Source: AC-32 sp963788215 (lineage in GTDB: Bacteria; Actinomycetota; Thermoleophilia; Gaiellales; Gaiellaceae). Taken from it: a DNA stretch of 63,842 nt. A program made the position numbers and the translations under genes. Below, piece after piece: positions 8,970 through 18,066 of this stretch; within the stretch, counting starts at the first letter, position 1; each line of letters opens with the position of its first letter. The notes under the pieces were generated by a model, which saw only the letters and a program-made list of their open reading frames with translations, was not told where the DNA came from and searched no databases. The stretch is from positions 1 through 63,842 of the forward strand of contig CAWBFX010000006.1 of NCBI GenBank assembly GCA_963788215.1, in the 5' to 3' direction.

Positions 8970-9637
8970 AGGTCCTCGTCTTCGCGGCGCATCCCGACGA
9001 CGACGTGCTCGGCATGGGCGGCACGCTCTGCCTGCACGCGGCCGAGCGCGGCGACGAGGTGCGTGTGGTCTGCGTGACCGACGGCAGCTCGACGCAGTAC
9101 CCGGACGACGCGGAGAAGCGCGAGCGCAAGAATCGGGAGGCCGTTCGCGCAGCGGCGGTGCTCGGCGTGACGGAGTACGTCCACCTCGACCTGCCCGACA
9201 TGCGGCTCGACACGCTGCCGCACGCGGAGCTGAACGCCGTCGTCGAGGAGCACGTGCGCGACTTCGGCCCGGCGCTCGTCTACACCGCGCATCCCGACGT
9301 GAACGCCGACCACCGCGCCCTGTTCGACTCGGTTGCCGTGGCGACCAGGCCGACGCCGGGCCAACCGGTACGCCGTGTCCTCACGTACGCGCCGACCTCG
9401 TCGACGGAATGGACGCCCGCTGCCACGAACTGGTTCGTCCCCAACTGGTTCGTGGACGTGACGGCGACGCTCGAGCGCAAGCTCGAGGCCTTCGAGTGCT
9501 TCGAGACCGAGCGGCGCGACTATCCGCATCCGCGCAGTGAGCGCGCGCTACGGGCCCACGCCGAGCTCTGCGGTTCCACCGTCGGCTGCGAGTACGCCGA
9601 GCCGTTCGTCCTCGTGCGCAATGTCGACGCGGCCTGA
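8966..9637 (+). CDS. PIG-L family N-acetyl sugar deacetylase
   Basis: 223 residues with a TTG start overlapping the formyltransferase stop. The zinc-binding motifs AHPDDD near residue 8 and HPDVNADH near residue 110 are intact. The family (LmbE, MshB, BshB, PIG-L) removes acetyl from N-acetylglucosamine-type sugars or related amides. Beside a formyltransferase it could free an amine that is then N-formylated (inference). Its last 17 bases overlap the next gene. Confidence 0.87.
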   Translation: MKVLVFAAHPDDDVLGMGGTLCLHAAERGDEVRVVCVTDGSSTQYPDDAEKRERKNREAVRAAAVLGVTEYVHLDLPDMRLDTLPHAELNAVVEEHVRDFGPALVYTAHPDVNADHRALFDSVAVATRPTPGQPVRRVLTYAPTSSTEWTPAATNWFVPNWFVDVTATLERKLEAFECFETERRDYPHPRSERALRAHAELCGSTVGCEYAEPFVLVRNVDAA

Positions 9638-10565
9638 CGGGCTGCGGACCCCCCGCTTCCTGGTGGCGCTCTTGGTCGTCGGGCTGCTCGGGGGCACCGT
9701 GGCGGCCTTCGCAGTGACGGAGCGCCTGAAGCTCGAGCGCAGCCCCGTTTACCGAACCAAGGTCGGGAGGCTGCTGGGGCCGAACTGTCGCTGCGAGCAC
9801 GCGCGGATCCAGATCCGGTTCGTGCTGCGCAAGCCCAAGACGCTGACCGTCGCGATCGTCGACTCGCACGAGCGTGTCGTCCGGAATCTGCTCACCCGGA
9901 CGCTGCGCCCGAAGGGCGTTCAGACGCTCAGTTGGGACGGGCGCGATGACTCGGGGCGGATCGTCCCGGCCGGGGTCTACAAGCCTCGCATCCACCTGCC
10001 CGGGGACCACCGCACGATCCTGATGCCGAACCCGATCAAGGTGGATACGGCTGCGCCCGTCATCTCAGTCGTCTCGGTCCGGCCCCGGATCTTTTCGCCG
10101 GATGGCGACACACGGGCCGACAACGTCCGTATTCGCGTGCGGATGTCCGAGCCGGCTCGAGCGCAGCTGTACGTGAACGGGCGCCTGAGGCCGCATCTGC
10201 TTCGTTATAAGACCACTGCGGTGCTGCGCTGGTTCGGCTCGGGGCTTCCGGCAGGCCGCTACCGGCTCGTCGTTCGGGCGGTCGACCGCACCGGGAACCG
10301 TTCGCGGCCGGCGCCGGCGGGAGTCGTGCGGATCCGGTTCGTCTCGGTTCGCCCGCACGTGCTCCACGCGTCGCCTGGCGCTCGGGTCGGGTTCAGGGTC
10401 CGGTCGCAGGCGCGACGGGTTCGCTGGCGCCTCGGCCACGCAGGCGGCGTCTCGGCGCCCGGGCTGCTCGTCTTGCGCGCTCCCCGGCCGGGCCGCCACG
10501 TCCTGGTGGTCACCGCTAACGGGCACACCGCACGCGCGCTCGTGATCGTGGAGCCGCGCTCGTGA
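9621..10565 (+). CDS. membrane-anchored protein with FlgD/CHU_C-type Ig-like domains
   Basis: 314 residues from ATG 9621. A hydrophobic anchor lies at about residues 15-33. Next comes a FlgD-Ig-like block (RTLRPKGVQTLSWDGRDDSGRIVPAGVYKPRI), then a second module with the FSPDGDT...DN motif. These exported adhesion or assembly modules have no enzyme motif. The neighbouring protein at 13029 carries a similar SPNGNG..D motif, so both may work on the same surface structure. Confidence 0.6.
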   Translation: MSTRPDGLRTPRFLVALLVVGLLGGTVAAFAVTERLKLERSPVYRTKVGRLLGPNCRCEHARIQIRFVLRKPKTLTVAIVDSHERVVRNLLTRTLRPKGVQTLSWDGRDDSGRIVPAGVYKPRIHLPGDHRTILMPNPIKVDTAAPVISVVSVRPRIFSPDGDTRADNVRIRVRMSEPARAQLYVNGRLRPHLLRYKTTAVLRWFGSGLPAGRYRLVVRAVDRTGNRSRPAPAGVVRIRFVSVRPHVLHASPGARVGFRVRSQARRVRWRLGHAGGVSAPGLLVLRAPRPGRHVLVVTANGHTARALVIVEPRS

Positions 10566-10568
10566 TCG

Positions 10569-12005
10569 CTAGCGGGCCGCCGTGACGAGCGCGCGCAGCC
10601 GTCGCAGCTCGACCGGCAAGTAGAACTTGAGCGGGAGCAGGATCAGCGGGTAGACGGCCGTCAGCGCGACGGCGCCGGCGAACGGCACGTCGAGCGCCTT
10701 CCCGAGCACGGTTAACCCGACCGCGGCCCCGACCACCAGCGCAACGCGCCGCCACTGGTACGGGACGCGGAACACCTGCTGCGCCCGGACAGTCATCCCG
10801 AGGAACATCACGACGTAGGCAACGAGCGTCGCCGCGGCCGCGCCCATCATCCCGTAGGGCGGGATCAGCGCGAGGTTGACGACGATGTTGACCGCGGCCG
10901 CGAACCCGGTCACGACCCAGTTGAACTGCGTCGCCTTGGCGCGGCCGATCCCGATCGACATCACGTTGAACGCGATGAACGCCGTGCCGCCGAAGACGAG
11001 CAGCGGGACGACGCGCGAGCCCCCGTAGAAGCGCGGCGTCGCGAGCAGGCGGACGATCCACGGCGCGAGCAGCGAGAGGGCGAGCGAGAGCCAGCAGCAG
11101 ATGTAGAGCACATACGTCAGCACGAACCCGTACGCGCGCTTGGCCTCGCGGTCGTCGTCGATCGAGTACGCGAACGCCGGCCAGGCCGTGCGGAAGGCGA
11201 TCAGCAGGATCAGGAGCGCGCTCGAGATCCGCACGCCGACCGAGTAGAGGCCGACCTCCGCCGTGCCTTTCAGCTTCAGCAGCAGGAACCGGTCGGCCAG
11301 GTCGACCGCCCAGAGCGCGAGCCCGGACGGGACGAGCGGCAGGCCGAACCGCTGCATCTGCCGGAAGAGGTCGCGGTCGAACTCGAGCCCGAGCTGGTAG
11401 CGCCGGTAGCCGAGCAGGACGAGGTACACGACCAGCGTCCCCGTGAAGTTGCCGATCAGGACGCCGATCGCGCCCTTGTCCCAGACGGCGACGAGCAGGA
11501 TCGTCGAGCCGACCGTGATCAGGACGTTCGCGACCGTCGCGATCACGAACTCGACCGAACGCTCCTCGACCCGGAAGAGCGAGGTCAGCTGCTCGTAGTT
11601 CATCTGCGCCCAGACGAGGACGAACGCGGCGCGGACGAGGTTCGCGTCGGCGTGCGTCGAGAAGAGCAGCTCCGAGATCTGCCCCGCGAAGATGCAGCCG
11701 AGGACGAGGCCGGTCGTCGCCGCGGCCATCGTGAACCAGAAGGACGTGCGCACCACCGTCACGCGGCCGGCGTCGTCCTTCGCGTCGAAGTAGAAGCGGA
11801 AGAACGCCATCGAGATCCCGGCGCGGAAGACGATCACGAGCACGATCGAGAGCGCGACGAGCGTGTCGACGGCGCCGAGCTCGCTGCGGTCGAGGTAGCG
11901 CGTGACGACCGGCAGCAGGAGGACGCCGATCAGGCGCGAGACGACCGCGCCCAGCCCGTAGATGGCCGAGTGCTTGCCGAGCCGCCAGAGCTGTTGCGCT
12001 AGCAC
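10569..12005 (-). CDS. Wzx-type polysaccharide flippase (MATE/MVF-like)
   Basis: 478 residues with about 12-14 membrane segments, starting from GTG 12005. Typical flippase features are the N-terminal GLGAVVSRLIGVLLLPVVTRYL and internal RFGLPLVPSGLALWAVDLADRF. Such proteins move undecaprenyl-linked oligosaccharides across the membrane. It is convergent with the Ig-domain gene and divergent from the epimerase at 12049, only 43 bases away, so that gap probably holds both promoters. A second flippase is at 60938. Confidence 0.85.
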   Translation of the reverse strand: MLAQQLWRLGKHSAIYGLGAVVSRLIGVLLLPVVTRYLDRSELGAVDTLVALSIVLVIVFRAGISMAFFRFYFDAKDDAGRVTVVRTSFWFTMAAATTGLVLGCIFAGQISELLFSTHADANLVRAAFVLVWAQMNYEQLTSLFRVEERSVEFVIATVANVLITVGSTILLVAVWDKGAIGVLIGNFTGTLVVYLVLLGYRRYQLGLEFDRDLFRQMQRFGLPLVPSGLALWAVDLADRFLLLKLKGTAEVGLYSVGVRISSALLILLIAFRTAWPAFAYSIDDDREAKRAYGFVLTYVLYICCWLSLALSLLAPWIVRLLATPRFYGGSRVVPLLVFGGTAFIAFNVMSIGIGRAKATQFNWVVTGFAAAVNIVVNLALIPPYGMMGAAAATLVAYVVMFLGMTVRAQQVFRVPYQWRRVALVVGAAVGLTVLGKALDVPFAGAVALTAVYPLILLPLKFYLPVELRRLRALVTAAR

Positions 12006-12048
12006 GCCCCCGATTGTGGCGAAATGGGCCGCCGCTAGACTCCCGCGC

Positions 12049-13032
12049 GTGGCTCTGAGCGGCAAGAAGATCCTGCTGACGGGCGGTGCGGGGTTCATCG
12101 GGACCTCGCTCGCGCGGCGGCTGGTCGAGGACAACGAGCTGGTCGTCCTCGACAACCTGCACCGCGACTCGCTGACGGGAACGGACCTCGCGGAGCACCC
12201 GAACCTGCGGTTCGTCCAGGGCGACGTGCTCGATCTCGACCTGCTGCGCGAGCTCAGCGAAGGCGCGACGCACGTCGTGCACATGGCTGCGATCGCGGGC
12301 GTGGACAAGGTGCTCGAGAGCCCCGTCCGGACGATGCGCGTCAACCTGATCGGCACCAGCAACGTGCTCGAGGCCGCGCACGAGGCCGGCGGCGTCGAGC
12401 GCCTGGTCGACTTCTCGACGAGCGAGGTCTTCGGCACCCACGCCTACAAGGTCGAGGAGACCCACGTGACGAGCCAGGGCTCGGTCGGCGAGGCGCGCTG
12501 GACCTACGCGGTCTCGAAGCTCGCGGGCGAGTACCTCGCGCACTCGTACTTCGACGAGTACGGGCTGCCCGCCGTCTCCGTGCGACCGTTCAACGTCTAC
12601 GGGCCGGGCCAGCTCGGCAGCGGCGCGATCCACCACTTCACCGTCCGTGCGCTGTCCGGCGAGGAGCTCGTGATCCACGGCGACGGCTCGCAGATCCGGG
12701 CCTGGTGCTTCGTCGACGACGTCGTCGAGGCGCTCCTCCTCGTGCTCGAGCGGGAGGAGGCCGTCGGCCAGGTGTTCAACATCGGCAACCCGCGCTCGGT
12801 GGTGACGGTCTACGACCTCGCCGAGCGGATCCGGCGGCTGGCCGGCTCGGAGTCCGAGATCGTGTTCAAGCCGCTGCACTACACCGACGTCGAGATGCGG
12901 ATCCCGAACGTCGACAAGGCGCAGAAGCTGCTCGGCTGGGAGCCGCACGTCGACCTCGACGACGGCCTCGGGCGCACGATCGCCTGGTACCGCGAGCGGC
13001 AGCCCGTCCAGAGCCTGGCTTCGAAGGCGTGA
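12049..13032 (+). CDS. NAD-dependent sugar epimerase/dehydratase (extended SDR)
   Basis: 327 residues from GTG 12049. The NAD motif GGAGFIG is at residues 12-18. The catalytic YxxxK is YAVSK, with the STSEVFG Ser upstream. RPFNVYGPGQ and the late GWEP are typical of nucleotide-sugar epimerases. Likely reactions are 4-epimerisation or 4,6-dehydration of an NDP-sugar; sequence alone does not decide. It is followed by a GTGA overlap with a secreted protein gene. Confidence 0.8.
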   Translation: MALSGKKILLTGGAGFIGTSLARRLVEDNELVVLDNLHRDSLTGTDLAEHPNLRFVQGDVLDLDLLRELSEGATHVVHMAAIAGVDKVLESPVRTMRVNLIGTSNVLEAAHEAGGVERLVDFSTSEVFGTHAYKVEETHVTSQGSVGEARWTYAVSKLAGEYLAHSYFDEYGLPAVSVRPFNVYGPGQLGSGAIHHFTVRALSGEELVIHGDGSQIRAWCFVDDVVEALLLVLEREEAVGQVFNIGNPRSVVTVYDLAERIRRLAGSESEIVFKPLHYTDVEMRIPNVDKAQKLLGWEPHVDLDDGLGRTIAWYRERQPVQSLASKA

Positions 13033-14564
13033 AGCTCCTCGTGTTGGCCGCGGCGCTGGCCGTCGTGGCCGTGCCGGGGGCAGCGGGGCAAGCGGTCTCC
13101 CGGCCGGTGCTGCTCGGCTATGGGCCTGCCGTGATCAGCCCGAACGGGAACGGCGTCCACGACACGCTGACGCTGCGGGTCCAGGCGAACGGCCCGGTCG
13201 ACCTGTACGCGTACGTCTGGGGCGGCCGGTTGCACGGCTGGCGCGAGATTCGAACCGGCGTCAGCGGGACGGGCACGCTCAGGTGGACCCCGTCCGCGCT
13301 GGGCGACGGAAGCTATCTAGTAACACTGTGTTACAAGGATCGGGGTAGGCGGCTCGCCGCGGTCGTCCCCCGGGCCGAGCAGCGGCCCGGCGCGGCCGAG
13401 GACACCGTCTCGCGGCCGCCGTGGCGCTACTCCGGGTGTCTCGCGGAGCCGAAGGTCGTCCGGGTCGAGCGGCTGGCCGCTTACGTCGACTCGACGCATA
13501 GCTTCGAGCCGGGTTCCCGCCCGCCGCTGCTCGTCTCGGCGGACGGCGGCCGGGCGACCGTCACGCTCGCCGGGGACTGCTCGGCCCGGTCCTTCGCAGG
13601 CCGCGCGCTCCCGAGCGGGTATGCGTCGGGCCTCTACCACTACGTCGTGGGTGATCCGACGGGCGACGAGTTCCGCGCCCCGGTCGTGCTCCGCAACGGC
13701 GCGTTCCCGGTCGAGCACCCACCGGCGCACACGGCGCTCGTCGTCTGGCCGTACCTGACCTGGCGCGCCTACAACTCGTACGACGCCGACCTGAACGGGA
13801 TCCCGGACAGCTGGTACCACTTCTGGCGGAACCGCCGCGTGTCGCTCCGCGGCGCGATCGTCCCCGGGGGCCAGGAGGACGACTACAAGGCCGCGCTTCC
13901 GTTCTCGCAGTGGCTTTGCGCGCGCCGCCCGCGCATCCAGAGCGTGACCGACGTCGAGTTGGGGCGCCTTCCGCTTTCCGTGCTGCGGCGCTACCGGGCG
14001 CTCGTCTTCCCCGGCCACAGCGAGTACTACGAGCCGCACACCTGGAAGCTGCTGCGCGACTACCGCGACGAGGGCGGCCACCTCGTCTTCCTCCAGGCGA
14101 ACCCGTTCTACCGCCAGGTGAAGCTCGTCAAGGACCGCAACGCGATGGTCATGACCGACTTCGACGCGCGCGACCGGGGCTATTCGGACTTCGCGCTCGC
14201 CGGAGTCGGCTACGACGGCTGCTGCTTCCCGAAGTCGCGCGCGGCGCGGTACGTCTCGGCCACGGGGGCCGCCTACGCGAAGGTGCGCTGGCTCTTCCGC
14301 GGGACCGGGATCGGGCCCGGCCAGGCGTTCGGCTACGCGGGCTCCGAGAGCGACCGGATCGACCCCGAGCTCTCGCCGACCGACCGCATCGTCGCGGGCG
14401 AGGCGGTCATCCCCGGCAACTACGGCGTCGTGAACGCGGCGCTGGTCTGGTCGCGGGCGGGGCGCGGCGAGGTCTTCGCGACCGGCAACTACAGCTTCCT
14501 GAGAATGCAGAGGGCTCTCACGTGGACGCTGCTCGACAACGTCTGGCGCAAGCTGGTCTCGTAG
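13029..14564 (+). CDS. secreted protein with N,N-dimethylformamidase beta-like C-terminal domain
   Basis: 511 residues, with a signal peptide at about 1-20 (hydrophobic, ending AAG). Residues 30-100 form a FlgD/CHU_C-like module (ISPNGNGVHD). The C-terminal 300 residues resemble the large-subunit domain of N,N-dimethylformamidase: HSEYYEPHTWKLLRDYRDEGG, then LVFLQANPFY. No amidase activity can be claimed; export and glycan context suggest action on a surface polymer. A palindromic repeat lies inside the gene at 13319-13338. Confidence 0.6.
   Translation: MKLLVLAAALAVVAVPGAAGQAVSRPVLLGYGPAVISPNGNGVHDTLTLRVQANGPVDLYAYVWGGRLHGWREIRTGVSGTGTLRWTPSALGDGSYLVTLCYKDRGRRLAAVVPRAEQRPGAAEDTVSRPPWRYSGCLAEPKVVRVERLAAYVDSTHSFEPGSRPPLLVSADGGRATVTLAGDCSARSFAGRALPSGYASGLYHYVVGDPTGDEFRAPVVLRNGAFPVEHPPAHTALVVWPYLTWRAYNSYDADLNGIPDSWYHFWRNRRVSLRGAIVPGGQEDDYKAALPFSQWLCARRPRIQSVTDVELGRLPLSVLRRYRALVFPGHSEYYEPHTWKLLRDYRDEGGHLVFLQANPFYRQVKLVKDRNAMVMTDFDARDRGYSDFALAGVGYDGCCFPKSRAARYVSATGAAYAKVRWLFRGTGIGPGQAFGYAGSESDRIDPELSPTDRIVAGEAVIPGNYGVVNAALVWSRAGRGEVFATGNYSFLRMQRALTWTLLDNVWRKLVS
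13319..13338. repeat. dispersed palindromic element, copy 1
   Basis: The 15-base GTAACACTGTGTTAC (13320-13334) is a perfect inverted repeat around one T, flanked by AG and AAGG. A matching 20-base copy occurs at 24175-24194, and similarity extends about eight bases further (ATCGGGG versus GATTCGGGA). The two copies are read in different frames, so they are conserved as DNA, not as a peptide motif. Confidence 0.8.
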
Positions 14565-15893
14565 CGGTCGTGCTGCTGGCGGGCTGCGGCTCGTCGGCGC
14601 CGCCCAACAGGGCTGCCCTGCGGCTCGCGCTGCCCGTGCTGCCGCGGACGCTCGATCCGGCGAAGGCGGGCGACATGCCCTCGCTGAACGTGACGCACGA
14701 GCTCTACGCGGGACTGACGCGCTTCTCGGGGCGCGGCGTCGTTCCCGACCTTGCGGAGTCGTGGGAGGTCGAAGCAGGGCGGGCTCGTCTGGGTCTTCCA
14801 CCTGCGTAAGAAACTGCGCTGGAGCGACGACCGGCGCTTGACGGCGCAGGACGTCCGGCGCTCGTGGCTCCGCGCGCTCTCGCCTGCAACGGAAGCTCCC
14901 CTGGCCGGGCCGGACCTCGGGATCGTCCGCGGCGCGCGCGCGTACCACGCCGCCGGCCGGGGGCCGGTCGGGATCGAGGCGCCGGACAACCGGACGCTGC
15001 GCGTGACGCTGCAGCACCCGATCCCGTGGCTCGACCAGCTCGTCGCGCACCCCATCGCCGCGGCCTACCGGCCGAACGCGTACAGCGGCCCGTTCCAAAT
15101 TGTCGGCCGGAACGTCCTCGGACGGAACTTCGACTACTGGAACGCGGACGCGGTCAAGCCGAGCCGGCTCGTGCTGACGACGAAGACGAAGGGTGCCGAC
15201 GCGATCCTCCCGCGTGGGCTCAACCCGCCCGGTCTGCCATGGGTCGAGACGGCGAAACGACCGCGCGGCTCCGGCTGGCGGCGGCTGCCGACGCTGTCGA
15301 TTCAGCTCCTCTGGAACGCAAGCCGACCCGGCTCCTACAACCACGGCGTCGGAGGCCTCGTGCCGCTGGCAATGCCCGGATGGAGGCAGATCGCGTCAAC
15401 CGGCAGCCTCTACGGCGACGTGGCCGTCGTTCCCGCTGGTCGCGTCACGCTCGGCTATACGAAGGAGGATGCCCTCGCTCCCCGAGCCATCGCCTTTCTA
15501 CGGCGACAGATGCACCTCAACCTCACCCTGCAGCCTCACGGATCGCTCGCGGAGTTGACGCGCGCACGGCGAAGCGACCTCGTTCTTCTCGGCTGGAGCT
15601 CGAAGATCTTCGACGCCTACAACATCTTCGATCTGTTTCCGTGCGGGAGCGCGTTCAACGTCGCGCACTGGTGCGACCCCAGCTACGACGCGCTGATGCG
15701 GCGCGCCGTGCGCACGATGGACGATCACGCGCGCTGGCAGATCGAGCGGCAGATACTCGCGAAGCTGGAGGCAACGGCTCCGGCCGCGCCGCTCATACAG
15801 CCCTCCGAATACGTCAGGCTCAAGCCGGGCGTTCGCGGGTTCTCGTGGTCGCCGATCGGGTTCTACGAGCTCTCGGGCTTGACGCGCTCGTAG
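14522..15893 (+). CDS. ABC transporter solute-binding lipoprotein (family 5), frameshifted near 14775
   Basis: From GTG 14522 the frame gives a lipoprotein signal ending in the lipobox LLAGC, then the family-5 start LPVLPRTLDPAKAG and HELYAGLTRF. At about 14775 the frame shifts by one base and continues with VWVFHLRKKLRWSDDRRLTAQDV and the rest of an OppA/DppA-like protein to 15893. The joined protein of about 455 residues is normal for this family, which binds peptides, nickel or sugars. No permease or ATPase gene is next to it. A consensus error is the likely cause of the break. Confidence 0.75.
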
Positions 15894-16849
15894 ATCTCGA
15901 GCACCTGACGCGCGACCTCTGTGTGCGAGTGCACTCGCTCGACGTAGGCGCGGCTGCGGTGCCCGACCTCGGGGAGCGTCTCGCGACGGTCGACGAGACC
16001 TGCGAGCACGTCTTCGAGATCCGCCTCGGACGCGCGAACGAGCGGCAGCTCGAGCCCGAACGCCTCCTCGGTCTCGGCGGCGGCCTCCTCGTCGAGGTGG
16101 ACGACGACGGGCTTGGCGAGCGCCATCGACTCGATGGCGAGCATCCCGTACCAGCCGATCCGCAGCTGGTCGATCACGACGTCGGCCGCCGCGTAGCGCA
16201 GGCGCGCCTCGCGGTTCGGGACGCCCTCGATCAGGTCGAGCTCGATCGGGGCACCCTTGGCGCGCAGCGACTCGACCGCGGCCAGGACCGTGTCGGTGCC
16301 CTTGACCGCCCGCTTGCTCGGCGCGTGCGCGACGCGCAGCACGTCGCCCGCCTCGACCGGCGCCGGCTCCCAGTCGGTGAGATCGATTGCGGGATGGATG
16401 ACGTCGTACTCCGGCCACGGCCCGCGTGGGGCGAGCCGCCTCGTGAGGTAGCTGCCGACGATAACCGCGTCGGCAGAGCGCAGGTAGCCAACCTCTGACG
16501 CGGGCCGGCCGCGCAGGTCGGAGCCCCACGACTGGAAGACGATCCCCTTCCGCGCCAGCCGCAGCGCCGGCAGGTTCAGCCTCCGCGGCAGCAGCGTCAG
16601 CCCGGCGTGGAAGTGGAAGACGTCGTAGCGCGGCAGCGTCTTGGCAAACGCGCGCAGCTGCTTCGGCAGGTTGAACGGGACGCTCGACAGGCGGCTCGTG
16701 TCACGCAGCTCCAGATTCACGTCGAATCCGCGCTCGAACGGCCGCTCGTTGAAGACGAGCAGCGTGCTCTCGACCCCGAGCTCGCGCAGGCCTTGAGAGA
16801 TCGCGCCGGGACCGCCGGCGATGTTGATCGGCGAGTGGAGGACTCTCAA
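15863..16849 (-). CDS. glycosyltransferase, GT-B fold (family 1/4-like)
   Basis: 328 residues, TTG start overlapping the stop of the upstream ATP-grasp gene. The two-domain layout shows HFHAGLTLLPRR in the N-domain and the C-terminal sugar-nucleotide region IDQLRIGWYGMLAIESMALAKPVV, where the usual E-x7-E pattern is partly kept. The donor sugar cannot be told. Its 3' end overlaps the convergent solute-binding gene by 31 bases. It forms an operon with the ATP-grasp and epimerase genes upstream. Confidence 0.75.
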   Translation of the reverse strand: MRVLHSPINIAGGPGAISQGLRELGVESTLLVFNERPFERGFDVNLELRDTSRLSSVPFNLPKQLRAFAKTLPRYDVFHFHAGLTLLPRRLNLPALRLARKGIVFQSWGSDLRGRPASEVGYLRSADAVIVGSYLTRRLAPRGPWPEYDVIHPAIDLTDWEPAPVEAGDVLRVAHAPSKRAVKGTDTVLAAVESLRAKGAPIELDLIEGVPNREARLRYAAADVVIDQLRIGWYGMLAIESMALAKPVVVHLDEEAAAETEEAFGLELPLVRASEADLEDVLAGLVDRRETLPEVGHRSRAYVERVHSHTEVARQVLEIYERVKPESS

Positions 16850-18066
16850 CCGACCGGCTGCTCGACCGCGATCACGACGTCGAGCGCCCGGAGGGCGCGG
16901 TCGGTGAGATCGTCGAGCTCGTCCTCGCCGGCGGCCGTGAGGACGAGGTAGCCGAGCCGCTCCGCGCCCGAGGTCAGCGGGGGCAGCACCATGCCCTCGC
17001 GCCAGTAGAAGCCGGCCTCGTGGACGCCGTCGAGCGCGAGCGCGGGGGAGGCGTCGAGACGAACGATCCGGCCGGGCGGCGAGACGACGAACCGCACCTG
17101 GCCGTGCGTTGCGATCGGCTCGCCGCGCTCCAAGCCAATCGGGGTCTGACCCGGGGTCTGACCCCGGTTTAGACGCCCGAGCGCCCAGAGAACGTTCGCG
17201 CGGATCGCGTCGAAGCCGGTCACGAGTCTGGCGAGCTCCGCGTCCTTGCCGCCTCCAAGGCGGGCGCCGACCTCGATCACGAAGTCCTCGCGAACCTGGA
17301 CGTAGGAAGGCCCGGTCTCGATCCCGACCGCCGTGCTCGCCCGGTGCGCGAGGTCGAACAGCTCCCGCTCGCGCTCCTCGGAGAGGCCGGACGGGTAACG
17401 GTGCGCGATGCAGACGCCGAGCGGCGGCGGCGGATGGAGCAGTCGCTTCGTGATGCTCATCGGGAAGTACTCGCCGTCGAGCAGGAAACCGTTAATCGTG
17501 AGCTCGTCGCCCTCGAGGTAGCGCTCGAGGACGACGGCGCCGGTGCGCGACGCCGCCAGCGCGCGCTCGAAGGCCGTCGGGATCTCTTCGGGCGCGCGTA
17601 CCTCCGTGACACCGCGCTGCGCCGAGCCGTCGACCGGCTTCAAGACCGACGGGCCCTCGAACGCGGCCGCGGCGTCCTCGGCGCTGGCCACCTCCCGGCC
17701 CGCCGCGGTCGGGACTCCTCCCGCCTCGAACGCGGCGCGCATCTTGCGCTTGTCGGCCACGGTCTCGGCCGTGCGGACGGGAAGGCCGGGCAGTCCGAGC
17801 CGCTCCGCCAGTCGCGCGGTCGGGAGCACGGCCTGGTCGGAGCCCATCGTCGCGACCGCGACGGGCTCGACCTCGTTCGCGCGGAGGTCGTCGAGCACCG
17901 CGTCGACCTCGACGAAGTTCCGGACGATCCCGATCTCGGCCTCGGCGAGGAGCGGTGCGGTCTCGGCTCCGTCCACGACGCAGACCTCATGCCCGAGCGC
18001 GCGTGCCTGCTCCAGCAGGCCGAGCTGCGAGCGCGAGCCGCCGACGAGGACGAACGCCGGTCTCAC
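16846..18066 (-). CDS. ATP-grasp carboxylate-amine ligase
   Basis: 406 residues from GTG 18066. A pre-ATP-grasp domain (FVLVGGSRSQLGLLEQARALG) is followed by an ATP-grasp core: SVLKPVDGSAQRGV for the glycine-rich loop, VVLERYLEGDELTINGF, and the metal-site IEVGARLGGGKD. This resembles L-amino-acid ligase and carbamoyl-phosphate-synthase-like enzymes that form amide bonds via acyl phosphates. Sandwiched between an epimerase and a glycosyltransferase with 4-base overlaps, it may attach an amino acid to a uronic or amino sugar (inference). A REP-like palindrome encodes residues NRGQTPGQTP. Confidence 0.78.
   Translation of the reverse strand: MRPAFVLVGGSRSQLGLLEQARALGHEVCVVDGAETAPLLAEAEIGIVRNFVEVDAVLDDLRANEVEPVAVATMGSDQAVLPTARLAERLGLPGLPVRTAETVADKRKMRAAFEAGGVPTAAGREVASAEDAAAAFEGPSVLKPVDGSAQRGVTEVRAPEEIPTAFERALAASRTGAVVLERYLEGDELTINGFLLDGEYFPMSITKRLLHPPPPLGVCIAHRYPSGLSEERERELFDLAHRASTAVGIETGPSYVQVREDFVIEVGARLGGGKDAELARLVTGFDAIRANVLWALGRLNRGQTPGQTPIGLERGEPIATHGQVRFVVSPPGRIVRLDASPALALDGVHEAGFYWREGMVLPPLTSGAERLGYLVLTAAGEDELDDLTDRALRALDVVIAVEQPVG
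17141..17170. repeat. tandem REP-like palindrome inside a coding region
   Basis: GGGGTCTGACCC occurs twice in tandem. The second unit, 17151-17167, is a perfect palindrome CCGGGGTC-T-GACCCCGG and ends in GGTTT. It looks like a bacterial REP/RAYT-type element. It lies within the ATP-grasp gene, where it encodes a duplicated GQTP on the minus strand without breaking the frame. Confidence 0.7.

Noticed and set aside
10516..12948. Long minus-strand frame spanning the flippase and epimerase
   Set aside because: Flippase is in another frame with clear helices and the epimerase is on the other strand; this frame is a shadow.
16846..18066. D-Ala-D-Ala ligase
   Set aside because: The ATP-grasp core resembles amino-acid ligases and carboxylase-type enzymes, and the Ddl active-site motifs are missing.
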